Origin: Chara braunii
Lineage: Eukaryota; Streptophyta; Charophyceae; Charales; Characeae
NCBI GenBank assembly: GCA_003427395.1
Contig: BFEA01000014.1
Location: 4,818,079 to 4,861,836, forward strand
Reading direction: 5' to 3'
Length of the DNA: 43,758 nt
Both the position numbers and the translations under genes were made by a program. Position 1 is the stretch's first letter. Every line of letters starts with the position of its first letter. The notes under the pieces are model-generated. The model worked only from the letters and a program-made list of their open reading frames with translations, was not told the DNA's origin and ran no database searches. Positions 1-11,526 of this stretch are shown piece after piece.

Positions 1-62
<62 letters not shown>
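1..62. repeat. (AT)n microsatellite at window edge
   Basis: Uninterrupted AT dinucleotides. Confidence 0.98.
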
Positions 63-65
<3 letters not shown>

Positions 66-341
66 TGGGGTTCATGTCCATTCTGGAGAGCGACAGTCCA
101 GTTCCTTCTCCACAGACAAGTCAGAACACGCTAATATCAGGCTTAGGAAAGTACACAAGCGGTTTTGCAGTCCAATGGTACAGCTTCCTGCACCTTCCGA
201 GATGTACCTGACTGGAATTAGGGTCCCAGTACAGCGGCACATGTTCCCATGACTCTGAAGGCAAGGGCAAAGACAAATAAACTTGGGAGTGAATCAGGAC
301 CATCAGCACAATCAAAATGAATAATCGTGAGATGAAATTCT

Positions 342-1045
342 GGTCAGGTACACCCAGGCCTTGTCGTAAACATGGTCACATACACCCAGAAAAGTTCGCT
401 AGTGTGCATACCTGCTTTTGAACCGCACTACCACGGCCCTTAGACTACGGACCATCACACACCCCACACTTGTCCCAGCTTGGATCCTACTTGGACCAAA
501 TTCCAGTCAGGCACACGGAACCCTGGTCGTAAACATGGTCGCATACATACAAAAAAGTTCGGTTGCGTGCATACCGGCTTTTGGACCAGACTACCACTGC
601 CCTTGGACTACTTCTGGACCACATTCCCACCACACCCCCCACACTTGTCCCACACTTGTCCCACACTTGGATCCTACTTGGACCGAATTCCGGTCAGGTA
701 CACCCAGGCCTGGCCGTAAACGTGGTCACATTCATCCCAAAAAGTTCGCTAGCGTACATACCGCCTTTTGGACCAGACTACGATGGCCCTTGGACTACTT
801 TTGGACCACATTTCCACCACATGCCCCACACTTGGTCCCACGCTTGGATCCTACTTGACCACATTCCGGTCATGTACACCCAGGCCTGGCCGTAAATGTG
901 GTCACATACATCCATAAAAGTTCACTTGTGTGCATACCGGCTTTTGGACCAGGATATCACGACCCTTGGATTACTTTTCGGACCACAATTCCACCACAAT
1001 TGTCCAACTTTTGTCCCACACTTGGATCCTACTTGGACCAGACAC
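342..1045. repeat. Tandem repeat, four ~163-187-bp units
   Basis: Units start near 342, 505, 692 and 868 with GGTCAGGTACACCCAGGCCT-like sequence. Each continues GTAAAC-TGGTCACATAC, AAAGTTCGCT, CATACCGGCTTTTGGACC and CTTGGATCCTACTTGGACC. Length variation comes from CCCACACTTGT reiteration. Non-coding. Confidence 0.9.
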
Positions 1046-1059
1046 AGACAATTGCACAA

Positions 1060-1560
1060 CACTGAGATTGGACCTGGACCACACTTGGACCACACTTGGA
1101 CCACACTTGCATCACACTTGGTCATCATGTTGGTCATTTGTCAACCACAGTTTGAACACCACTTGGATCTGATATTTAGGAATGGACGAGCTTTGCTGGT
1201 CATGTTCACTGGTCGAGAAAAGATCCAATTTTGTCCCAATCGGATCCAATTAGGTCCGGATTGTATCCCATTTGGTCCCAAGCAGATCCAAGTTAGGTCC
1301 AAATCGGATCAGCTTTGCCCTCGTAGTAGGATCCAGTTTAACTTGGGTCCAAATTGGATCTAGTTTGGTCCTGATCGGATCCAATTAGGGCAAAATCGGA
1401 TCAGATTTGGTCCAAATCACATCCAATTATTACACGGTCAAAATCGGATCCAATTTGGTCGGACTCCCAATCAAATAGGTGCAAACCGCATCAGATTTGG
1501 TCCCAATAGAATCCAATTGGGACCGAATTGCATCAGATTTGGTACCAAACAGATCGTTCC
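1060..1560. repeat. CACTTGGACC reiteration and ~21-bp GGATCC-type minisatellite
   Basis: 1060-1130 repeats CCACACTTGGA. From 1222 to 1556 about 15 degenerate units follow GGATCCAATTTGGTCCCAAT with ~21-bp spacing. Units drift, so it is an old array. Confidence 0.85.
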
Positions 1561-1672
1561 CAATTTGAGACCTGATTGTTGGAAGCTGTACTGAAAACTC
1601 CATCCTGAGACTGTCCGCAGATGATCTTTGAATGCTTAGGCTGACAAAGCCCACAAAGGTAAGGATCAGCGA

Positions 1673-2440
1673 GGGAGGGAGGGAGGGAGGGAGGAGGGGC
1701 AGGAGGAGTGAGGAGGTGGAAGAGGAAGAGGGGTCAAAGGGTGGTGATGGAGGAGAATGAGGGGGATGAGGGATGAGGAGGAGGTACTACTAGGATGAAT
1801 AGGCAGTTGGTACTGGAAATTATGGAAGGGGAGTGAAGAGGTGGTATTGGACATGAAGAAGGATGAGGATTAGGAGAACCAGTAAAGGGCTAAGAGCGTG
1901 TGGGGGGGGGGAAGGGGAGGGGGAGGTCATAATTATTGAGGAGGACAAAGGACAAGCAGTGAGGAGGTGGTAATGAAGGATGAGAAGTGATAAGAGAGTA
2001 GTGGTGGTTATGGAGGAGGAGGCGGTGAGACAAAAAGCAAGTAGAAATGAGTAGGGGTGGTTATGGAGGAGGAGGAGGACGAGGAGGAGAAGAAGAGATA
2101 GGAGGAGGTGATAAGACGGATGGTGGAAGGGGGAAAAAAAAAAGACAGATGGTGGAAGGTAATGAGGAGAACGACTAAGGTATTGGAAGAGTACAACGAG
2201 AACAAGGAGGAGTGAGGAGGTGGTCACGGAGGAGGAGAAGGACGAGGACAGACGAGATGGCACTGGAGGAGGTAAGGAAACAGGATGCCAGAGCAGAGAG
2301 GAACAGAAAAATGAAGTAAACTCCGGTCAAAGCAGTTAGAGCAAAAAAAAAAAAAAAAAAGCAGTTAGAGCCATGTAGGGGTGCATAGGGGAAGGACGGG
2401 AGGAGGGGGAGGCGGGGGGTAGCAGATAGCAAACAGAAGA
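1673..2440. repeat. Polypurine (GGA/GGAGG) strand-asymmetric block
   Basis: About 770 bp almost entirely G and A on the plus strand with few pyrimidines, from GGGAGGGAGG to GGAGGGGGAGG. Open frames on the complementary strand are Leu/Ser/Pro low-complexity artefacts. Confidence 0.88.
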
Positions 2441-2494
2441 GAGAAGAGCACCCAGAATATGAGGATAAAAAGTGAAGGTGTTTTTTTTAATTTT

Positions 2495-2928
2495 TTTTTT
2501 GGTGTTAAGATCCACAGGACTCAGAAAATGAGGATGGAAAGTACTCCAAATATTTCTTTGTTGAATTTCGGTGTTAAGATCCAGGGAAGCAAATCTTTAT
2601 TTTTTTTTAATAATGCTATATTCTTCTATCAAATCTTTCATCATCTTTGAAATTCTCTCAATTCAACTTCACTACCTACCTACCACTACTCCCAAGGCTT
2701 AAAAAAGGGGACCCCTGCGAACATAGCTTTGTTGTCTCCTACAATGAGGAGGGAAAGTACTGAAAAGTTAAAATATTTGTTGTTGAAGTTTGGTGTCAAG
2801 ATCCAGAGGACTCAGACAATGGGGATGGAAAGTACTTAAAATTTAAAAAGTTAAAATATATCTTTCTTGAATTTTGGTGTTAAGATTTAGAGAAGCCAAT
2901 CTTCATCATGGTATCAACTACATTACTG

Positions 2929-2962
<34 letters not shown>

Positions 2963-2963
2963 N

Positions 2964-2995
<32 letters not shown>
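2495..2995. repeat. GGTGTTAAGATCCA repeat, (CTA)n and poly(A)
   Basis: GGTGT(T/C)AAGAT(C/T) with GACTCAGA-AATG and GATGGAAAGTACT recurs at ~2501, 2568, 2791 and 2876. Then a (CTA)n tract to 2962, one undetermined base and A32. The rest of 2995-3300 is AT-rich and featureless to me. Confidence 0.75.
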
Positions 2996-2996
<1 letters not shown>

Positions 2997-3312
2997 ATAC
3001 TTCGGACTCCTTAAGTTAACACCTTTGTTGAATTTTCTGATTAAAATAAAGCTGTAGCAATGTAGTGAAACATTTCTTGAGTGTTGACACTTCTTCTTTA
3101 TTCAATGAAAAAACGGACTGGAGCATGCAATACATGTTGATATTTATATGAACATTCACTGAACTTTGTGAAAGCCATGAATATTTCATATATAGTTGAC
3201 ACAGCTTGACAGAAACTAAATAGTAAATTTGAAATTTCTCAATTAATTCCTAATCAAAGAATGTCAGAAACGCATCGTCCTATGTGGTGATCCAAACAAC
3301 AGAAGGTAATGT

Positions 3313-3590
3313 ACAAGAACTGCAGTTAACTGCTGCAGTTCAGTAACTGGCCTGCAGTTAACTGCAGCTGTAGTTAAGTAACTAGGGAAGTTTAAACTTG
3401 ACAATGCCTGCAGTTAACTGCAGCAGTTAAGTAACTGGCCCAGCAGTTAACTGCTGCAGTTAAGTAACTGGCCTGCAGTTAACTGCAGCTGTAGTTAAGT
3501 AACTAGGGCAGTTTAAACTTGACAATGCCTGCAGTTAACTGCACCAGTTAAGTAACTGGCCTACAGTAGTACTGTGCAGTTTTATACCTA
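3313..3590. repeat. 121-bp tandem repeat made of CTGCAGTTAACTGCAG palindromes
   Basis: Two full units start at 3350 and 3471. Each carries the perfect 16-bp palindrome CTGCAGTTAACTGCAG, then GTTAAGTAACTAGGG and TTTAAACTTGACAATG. A partial palindrome precedes the first unit. 3590-4060 has nothing recognisable. Confidence 0.9.
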
Positions 3591-4065
3591 ACTTTGGGGT
3601 AATTTGTTAACTGCCCCTGCATTAGCTATTGTGCACCCTGTCGAAAAACTTCCTCCCACTTCAACTAGTACACCCAAATTCGCATATAGACCTTTTGTTT
3701 CATGTTTTCTATGAAACACCAGTAGTTCTGAGGCACTTTTCTCCGGTCCTTGAAATGCCCTGCACGCCAAAAAAAAAAAACGAAACCGCGCAGCATCCGT
3801 TTGGCTGGTGCCACCACGGTGACCCTTTTGCTTCCGAGGCCGAGCCCCGGAAGTTGCGGCGTGTGTACTACAAAAAGGGCCCGATGTATGGGCCATTGCA
3901 AGTACTGGTGGCTTAAACAAGTCTTCTCTTGGATCTTGCTGACGTTCCACTAGACTGCTACTAGATGAACTTGCACTGACGCGCCACTCAGCTCTGATCT
4001 GAGTTGCAACTTATATCATGGTCAAGTTCGATTCAATCCGTTGCACCTCCTGATTGTTCTGGAGG

Positions 4066-4176
4066 AGGGGAGGGAAAGGGAGGGGAGGGGAGGGGAGGGG
4101 AGGGGAGGGGAGGGGAGGGGAGGGGAGGGGAGGGGAGGGGAGGGGAGGGGGGGGGAGGGGAGGGGAGGGGAGGGGA
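4066..4176. repeat. (GGGGA)n array
   Basis: About 20 GGGGA pentamers with one interruption. Open frames across it are repeat artefacts. 4176-4852 is otherwise featureless. Confidence 0.95.
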
Positions 4177-4852
4177 TGTGGGGAGAGGACCTTGCTCGAC
4201 TGCTGCTGCTGGCCTCGCGTTCCACGGTCGGATCCGATCCGACTAGACTGTCTCGCGTACACTCTGCAAGAACTGGAAGTTCGTCCTATGCAGGTGAGGT
4301 GCATCACCATGATTCTCAGTCTCATTCAGACCTTGCTAGTCCCAAGCAAGGTCTTATGCAGGTGAGGTCCCAAGCATGTTTTCCTTTGGCCAGATGTTCA
4401 TCAAGACCGGAAAGAGAAGAAAGCAGGTAGAACACCAAAAATCCGCTGAGAAGAGGGTGCTCACCAGATCAGATCCACAGCCGCGGTGAGAAGAAGATGT
4501 GGGAAGAAAGAGAGCTCAGGTGAAAAAGGGATCAAAGAAGGACCGGAACGGGGTGATGCACGAGCAGTGCCGGAGGGGAGGGCGACAGGGAAGGAAGTCA
4601 AATCGTAATGCATGGACTGATTGATGATGGAAGAGAGGGTGTCACTGATGCATTCCATCCTCAATGGTGGGGAAAGACAGAGCCTCAGCCTGAGGGTGAT
4701 TTGCGACAGACGACCCCGTCACCGGGGCGAGGTTGGTAGTTGATCATAACTTCATAAGAATCATAACGGCTCAGTAATGGAATGGATGGCAGCATGTGTG
4801 TGGTGGAGGGTCGCTCACAGTCACTGGAGAATAAAAAAAAGAGCAGTAACTG

Positions 4853-5706
4853 AGTGGGCATGGAATATAAGGGGAAATTCGTCAAGAGTAAGTAGGAGAA
4901 TCAATATACTTCAGTATACTACTAAATTGGGCTACCATTTGAGGGAGAGACCACGCCAGTTGGACCACATTTTGGCAAGATGGGAGAAGACATTAGATAT
5001 ACCTAGGGCCCAGGTAGAAAAGTTACCTTGGTCAAATCTGCACAGCATCAGACTGCCCTAGGTTAGTAGGAGTATGCAGTGGCTTATCTTTCATGTTCAT
5101 GTAGCACTCCCAGTCAATGTCTGGTTGTTCGGTAGGCGAAATAAGATCAATAGGAATGACACGGACCAGGACTGTGTTATGTGTACGGGAGGTGTATTGG
5201 AAACTCTGATACATTGCTTGCTCCATTGCGCGGAGGCAGAACATCTTTTGTCCATATCACGTGAATTATGGGCACAGACAACGGACATCCCCTTTCCACA
5301 TAACAGAAGATTAGTATTGATTGGAAGTGAAGTTCCTAGAGGATGGAAGTCAGGCCACAAATATATCTTTCAACTTTTGAGACAGTACACCCTATGGACA
5401 ATCTGGAAACGAAGATGTCAACGGGTGGTGGGTAAGACTCTGTTGACAAGAGGGGAAGCCAAGGCAATACTCTATAACTTGTTGGAAACAGAGATTAGGG
5501 CATTATGGAGAAGAACAAAGAAGCAACTTGAGCTTAATCCAGAAAGGGCAAAGGACATCTTATCGAAATACCACAACAGGGTATTAGCCCAAGGCAAAGT
5601 CGCGACGATTGAAGGACAAAAACTGATCTTCCATTGGTTCAAGGATAAGCATCAGGATGACAATATAGATGACCAGTGGTCGACACAGGAGCTTAGGTTC
5701 CCTTAA
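4853..5706 (+). pseudogene. LINE pol C-terminal remnant with RT zinc-binding (zf-RVT) motif
   Basis: One reading frame through the element encodes HILARWEKTLDIPRAQVEKL, then a TAG at 5059-5061, then 210 codons from 5074 (MQWLIFHVHVALPVNVWLFG) to TAA at 5704-5706. The zinc-binding motif typical of the end of plant LINE reverse transcriptases is visible as C-x2-C-x9-H-x4-C (CVMC...HCLLHC, residues 34-52 of the longer part). No reverse transcriptase core remains, so it is a dead fragment. The frame is otherwise intact, suggesting a fairly young insertion. Confidence 0.88.
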
Positions 5707-5756
5707 GGAGTAAATGGGAGGCCAGCTAAGGAGGACATGAGAGAAAAAGGGAAAAG

Positions 5757-6103
5757 GGGCAAATGGTATTCACATTTTTCAGAATATCAAAATTTTGTTT
5801 TTCCATATAGGGGTGTTGTAGTTGGCAGAAAACAGGAGGTGTTGCTAACTGCTAGGACCTTTCTAGTGACTCATGATTTATATGACAGATAGTAGCTTGT
5901 GACCTGAAAGGAAAGGATGAAGCAGGGGGGCAAATGGTGTCCACATTTTTCACCTTAGCAAAATTTTGTTTCTCCATATGGGATTTGTACTTCTGACAAA
6001 ATAGGAGGTGTTGTTATCTGCTAGCCTAAGGACCTTTCTCGTTACTCATGATCTATATGACAGGTTGTACCATGTGACCTGAGAGGAAAGGATGAAGCAG
6101 GGC
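5757..6103 (+). repeat. Two 170-bp tandem repeats in the LINE 3' UTR
   Basis: Units start at 5757 and 5927 with GGGGCAAATGGT and share CAAAATTTTGTTT, AGGAGGTGTTG, GGACCTTTCT and GGAAAGGATGAAGCAGGG in order. They lie between the ORF stop and the poly(A). Confidence 0.85.
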
Positions 6104-6290
6104 AAGCTGACAGTCAATCCTCTGCGATGTTGGAGTAATCAATATGCTGGTTAGGGGTCCTTCGTCCAGACGGAAGGAAGCGTGAGTGAGTATTTTTTAT
6201 GTATCTTTTATTATGACTTGCCGGTGGAATAGGAACCGGACTGATGCTCCCCAGAATGGATACGGAGCCAGGACCATCAGGGCCTGTTTA

Positions 6291-6330
<40 letters not shown>

Positions 6331-6380
6331 AGTAACTGTTTCAAGATGCCTCATGCAAATCAGATCATGAGTGACTCCAT

Positions 6381-6925
6381 GTCCAGTACGCAGTGGGTGA
6401 CGCCAGCTTCAGTGAGTGAGTGAGTGAGTGAGTGAGTGACAGCCGAATGGGATGGAGTGTGTGACTCACACCAACTCCAGTGAGTCAGAGATGATGCGAA
6501 ATACAGCGATGGAGATAAGACCGAGCGAGGGGCGGCCACCAGACCCCAGAGTGAGTGCCAATTGGTGGTCCCCACCACATGAGACCTAGTGAGTGACAGC
6601 AGATTCGTAGTGAATGACGGACAGCAGATCTGAATACGTAAGTTACACCAGATCCAGTGAGCGACAATATGTGCTCCCCATTACAGATTTGCAGTGAGCG
6701 ACAGAAGGTCCAGTGAGTGATAGACGCGCCTGATCCTGTGAGTGACAGACGGTGTCGCACCTAATCTTGTGGTGTGACAACAAAATGTACAGCAGATCTG
6801 GTGGTCCCCACCAGAAGATTCTAGTGAGTGAATATTAACAGATGGTACCCACCAGATGTAGTTAGCGAGTCATAGCCGATTTCCAGCGAGCGAGAACAGA
6901 TGCCGTGAGTGAAAAAAAAACATAT
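6381..6925. repeat. Degenerate GTGAGTGACAG array
   Basis: AGATCCAGTGAGTGACAG-like units recur every ~30-50 bp (for example ~6415-6440, 6590, 6655, 6690, 6710, 6737, 6825, 6895), interspersed with GGTGGTCCCCACCA. Confidence 0.7.
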
Positions 6926-7089
6926 TGATTCAGGCTCATCATCCAGCTACCGTAGTGAAAAACAGATCGATCCAGCGTCGAGTGATACCTCCTTAATCAC
7001 TCATCTCTGAGGCAAAAGTATAAAGGGAAGTGGGAGCGACATGAAGTTCAACTGAGTCAGACAGAAACTGATGTCACTCAACTAATTCA

Positions 7090-7093
<4 letters not shown>

Positions 7094-7127
<34 letters not shown>
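7094..7127. repeat. Poly(A) tract
   Basis: 34 A residues, a possible retroelement tail. The flanking sequence holds no recognisable element. Confidence 0.9.
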
Positions 7128-7128
<1 letters not shown>

Positions 7129-7465
7129 AGTAACCTCATGTTACTAACCTGTAACTTGTTACTCATGTTACTCATTCCTTGAACATTTCATGTGGTCCCC
7201 ACCACATGAGCAGTGCATCTAGTACCATGTGCGACGAGTCCTGTTATGCACGGGCCTGGAGAGTGTGCGTGTTATAGTCAAAGTCGATCACAGTATGATC
7301 TACGTGGTGGGGACCTCCACTAGTTATAATTACGTCGTTAAGAATCTATTAAGCATAAAAGCCGCACAAACACAAACAAGGTCTCTCTGGTGAGGACCAC
7401 CACGAATTATACAGAAGTAGAGGATATTAAGGTTAACCTTCATTCTTCGCTTGGAAGATAATTAA

Positions 7466-7468
<3 letters not shown>

Positions 7469-7504
<36 letters not shown>

Positions 7505-7620
7505 NTTTTTTTTTTTATGGAACAATGCTCCAATCTATTCGTGGGGAGCAACACGTGCTGGGAACCGGGCCCAGCGTCCCATTTGGAACCATATTCGAGC
7601 AGAACAAAATGAGATACCAG
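7469..7620 (-). mobile_element. Possible short retroelement 3' end on the minus strand
   Basis: T48 (one undetermined base at 7505) is followed by a segment with GCTGGGAACCGGGCCCAGCG. A similar T/A-rich run and GCTGGGAACCGGGCCGGGCG occur at 28490-28555. Two copies ending in poly(A) on the same strand suggest one retroelement family. 7620-8180 is AT-rich with nothing recognisable. Confidence 0.45.
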
Positions 7621-8184
7621 GGCCATTACCCGGCTTCGGCTGAGAATAGCAATTACCCCTTGTTCTAAGGGTCATGAGCAATTACTAGTCTATTTAACAA
7701 AGGGCCTCATGAAATAAGCTAAAGTAGGAAAATAATAGGCTATTAAATTATTAATAGCAATAATAAGTTAATAATAACAACAATAAAAAAAAAATGAAAA
7801 AAGAGTTGATGAGATCTTATGACTTGTATCAAATAACTTGAAATAAGTAAAATGAAAAGAGGCTTGTACTACTTTTTACATAGCTGTTCAGCCAACACTG
7901 CCCAATTCAATGTGTAAACTAGATCGGTATAAAGTTACATTCGTAAATTTTAAAATTAACTGCGAATACTAAAAAAAAAAGTACATAAAAAATACATTAA
8001 AAATTCGAGGGAGGCGAAAAAAAAGGTCAAAAAACAAAGTTTAACAAACAAACAAAAAATAAGCCCACTAAGGAACTGTAATAATAACAAGTAAATAGAC
8101 AAAAAAGTAACATAATAATCATGTCAAATTAAGTGTCTAATACTTTATCAACTGACCCCACCAAAGGAAATTTTTAGACCAACT

Positions 8185-8268
8185 TTAGGGGGGGTTAGGG
8201 GGGGGTAGGGGGGGTTAGGGGGGTTTAGGGGGGGTTTAGAGGGGTTTTGGGGGGGTTTAAGGGGGGTT
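8185..8268. repeat. Degenerate telomere-like TTTAGGG array with long G tracts
   Basis: Plus strand alternates TTTAGGGGGG, TTAGGGGGG, TAGGGGGG and TTTTGGGGGG, roughly ten units. It resembles the plant telomere repeat with expanded G runs and lies ~50 bp beyond the DUR3 stop codon. Confidence 0.85.
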
Positions 8269-8313
8269 GCAGTCCGTTGGACTCTACAGGTTACCCTCTA
8301 TTTCAGGTGGCTT

Positions 8314-8841
8314 TCAGCGCTTAGGGGCTTCTAATTCCTGATCTGGGGTATCTGGTGACGGAAGAAGTGGGCTCCCACTCGTAAGGCGACTCGTCTTGAC
8401 CGAAAATTTTGCACTGCCACTGACGCTGGCGCTGTCTTGTTCTGCCTCGTGTCTAACGAGACGGTCTAGCTCCATCTGAGCCTGCGGGCTGACGCGTATC
8501 AAGGCCGTCATCTTCTTGTCGATCACATCAAGTCTGTCGTGGGTGGCCTGATTTGTGAAAAGGCCTGTGCACACCACCACGATGGCATCCCAGCTCTCGT
8601 ACAGCGGAAGAAGAATCGTAATCGCTGTCGCAACGGTGCCCCAGATTAGCGAAACAATGACCCAGAATGAAAAGTACCCCTTGCTGAAGACGCCCGCTGG
8701 AAGCGACAGCAGCGGCCAAATGATGATGCATATGATCGTCAACCCAACGCCGTAAATACAGATCCACCGCTTAGCACTTTGGAGACGTAACTCGTCGTAT
8801 TCCTCCTTGTCGTCCAGGCCCGTCATGTCCGCCTCCACCAT
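8314..8841 (-). CDS. DUR3: DUR3 terminal exon E
   Basis: 176 codons including the TGA at 8316-8314, starting [20 protein letters not shown] after acceptor TCACAG|ATGG. It encodes two further membrane segments ([20 protein letters not shown] and [20 protein letters not shown]), the GLFTNQ motif and a hydrophilic tail ending in EAPKR. The open frame runs upstream to 8946 but those residues read through the polypyrimidine/A-rich end of the intron and are not family-like. It is separated from exon D by a 6275-bp intron. Confidence 0.93.
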   Translation of the reverse strand: MVEADMTGLDDKEEYDELRLQSAKRWICIYGVGLTIICIIIWPLLSLPAGVFSKGYFSFWVIVSLIWGTVATAITILLPLYESWDAIVVVCTGLFTNQATHDRLDVIDKKMTALIRVSPQAQMELDRLVRHEAEQDSASVSGSAKFSVKTSRLTSGSPLLPSPDTPDQELEAPKR

Positions 8842-11473
8842 CTGTGAGCGAGAGTACAAAAAAACATATAAATAAATAAATAAATAAAATTGAAAATCAG
8901 CTCCGTCAACTTCCATGCATTTCCATGGCTGGCTCCAAGTGATCAAATTAGAGTCGTTAAACTTAAAGAGGTGCTGCAGATCTGGTTGTGATTAAATGCA
9001 GATGCATCTCAGATTATAGAGCGGGAAGGGAAGGAGGAGGGGGGGGGAGGAGGGCGGAAGGAACTGACACCATGACCAAATTCAAAGAGGGAGAAAAAAA
9101 AAAAAAAAAAAAAGGAGGGCGAGGTCATAAGGAACCATCTGAAGAAGAAGAAGAAGAAGAAGAAGAAGTCTAGTAGACCAAGTGCTTGACTCAGTGGTAC
9201 ACTCAAAAACAACTGTTGTTTGAGTAAAGAAGATCTAGAGGTTGAACCCGGTCAGATACGATAAGGGTAGGGGGGATGACCCCTTTGAAAAAGAGAGAAA
9301 ATGAAGGGAAAAAAAGGGGGGGGGAATATCATGGAGATGTGTCGAAGAGGGATCATGATGACTATTCATTCGGACAATGAAGGGCATACTCACCCTGCAA
9401 TTTGTGGACAGATTCTCACTGTGATTACGGGCAGATACATCACCTCCTTTTCATTCTTTCTTTCCCTTAATTAATTAATTAATTGATTAATTAAAGGGCG
9501 ACATTGCGGCGACAGGCTGAAGTTATTATCGTCGAACTGACCGGACGCAGGTAATTACCCGAAATTTCACTCAAGTGGCTCAACGGATTGTGTCATCAAA
9601 GACTTTGAAGTTTGAACTCAGGTGGCCTTGGCCTGTTTATTAACAGGTCAGTCTGACAGTCTGGGTGTACCATTTTCAGCCAGTGGCACACAGGCTTGCT
9701 ACATTCACCAAGAGTTTGAATGCATCTGGACATGGTGGTTGTCCATGTGCATTCAAAATCTTGATGGATGGCGAGTGGTGCAACTAAACAGTAAACCACC
9801 ACGGCGTCTGGGATTGTTTTTGGCCTATGCGAATCATTCTGCATGCTGAAGAAAAAACAAGCTGCGGCAGACGCGATTCTCTCTCTTCGTTTTTTTTTTT
9901 TTTTTTTTTTTTTGGGGGGGGGGGCCTGGGGCGAGGGGGAAAAGAGAAAATTTCATTCCAAATGAGGGACAGGGGCTCAGGAATACCCCCCACAACACAA
10001 CCCAGTAAACCACAGGCTCGGGCCATTACTCAGCTTTAGGCTGGTGGCACCAGCCGTTTTGGTGCGGTAGCCCAGAACCCCGAAAGTTGCAGCCTTCTTC
10101 TTTTCCTTTTTTTTTTAATTTGTTTTAACCCAGCCATTCATTTTGTGAGCGGCGCTAAGACACTCCTCGGGGACGTGATTCCAAGGATTTCGTCTTCGTT
10201 CCACCTGTCCTCGGAGATGAAATCGGAAATGAAAATGTGAAAACACTCCGAGGACAAATCGTTGGGCTCCGAGGATTTCCCAGCCAAATCGTCCTCGGCT
10301 CCAAAGGACCTCGCGAGGTCCTTTGGGGGCCGAGGATCCGTGTTTCACGGAGAGGAGAGGGCATGGACGTAGAGAGACGAGGGCATGGACGTAGAGAGAC
10401 GTTACATAGAGAATTCGGATCGTGGCAGCAACCCTATTGGCTGAAAGCCTGAAGCGCAACTTTTTTTGCTTTTTTTTTCCCTTTTATTTTTCTGACATTG
10501 CTCTGAGGATGAGTCCTAAAACCGATGCTCCGAGGATGAGTGTAACGAAGACGACGAAAACCCTAAACTTTTCCGAGGATTCATCCTCGGAGCCCGAGGA
10601 TGCCCCGAGGAGTGTCTGACGACGTCCTTAGTGGTGGTGTGGTGTACACTGTACACTGTACACACACACAAAAAAAAAATAAAAAAAATCATAGGACTTT
10701 TTCTACTAAGCTCTGGACGAGATTGCGGTCAGATTCATTCAGGTCTTGCCGTAATTGCGGTCACATACCTTTAGGAAAGTGCTACTGCAGTGTGAGTATG
10801 CCCTCATTTGAACAAATTGAGTTACAGATTCCGATGGACCTTCTCGTGATTCATTGCCAACATTGCACAGGCCTACTCACAGTACCACTCTTCCAAAATT
10901 TAATGTATCTGACCGTAATTACGACGGAACCTGGATGTATCTGGATGCATTTCCGTCCAGAAATAAGTCAAAAGGTCCTACTGTGAGTATGCCCTTACAG
11001 GGTGACAAAACAAAAACAAAAAAGTTACTAAAAATTTTAAAAATGATTCAACTTTTTTTAATTTTTTTTTTTTTGGTGGTCACTGGTCAGCCTGTAAGGG
11101 TGTTGAATCAAAAAGAGACTAAGGGGATACACTTGCAATTTTTGGAAGAATTGGCTGTAATTACAGTCAGATAGGTGTCGGGAAGTCCTTGTGTATATAT
11201 ATATGCCCTTCCAGCCAGATAGAGACAGACTGATCAGCTTCCGGCTATCTCTAGAATTAGGGCATACACTTGCAGTCAGATACATCCCAGATTCCGGCTT
11301 TGGAAGAATCTGGGCGCAATTGCAGTCAGATACATCTCAGGACGTCCGAGTGTGTATATATGCCCCCACTCACAGACTCAGACAGATTGATAGGCTTCCA
11401 GCCAGGCAGGCTGGCATTGCCAAACAGACAGACAGAATAACGGATACATTAAGACCCTGGCAGAATGGCATGG

Positions 11474-11526
<53 letters not shown>

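Larger units (their letters stand above)
4853..6326 (+). mobile_element. 5'-truncated LINE with poly(A) tail and TSD
   Basis: A non-LTR retrotransposon copy: remnant of the 3' end of the pol ORF (to 5706), a 3'-UTR with a tandem 170-bp repeat, and a poly(A) of about 35 at 6292-6326. It is flanked by GAGCAGTAACTG at 4841-4852 and 6327-6338. The duplication extends to ~20 bp if the preceding A run (4833-4840) is counted. This defines both ends of the 1.47-kb insertion. Confidence 0.92.

Noticed and set aside
1222-1556. Regularly spaced repeats that could suggest a CRISPR array
   Set aside because: Units are ~21 bp, contiguous and degenerate, with no unique spacers; the genome is eukaryotic.
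1666-2432. Several overlapping minus-strand frames rich in Leu, Ser, Pro and Phe
   Set aside because: They are produced by the polypurine block, which lacks stop codons on the complementary strand.
4004-4430. Gly/Glu-Gly-Arg and Pro-Leu-Pro repeat frames
   Set aside because: Translation of the (GGGGA)n array in three frames; not a protein.
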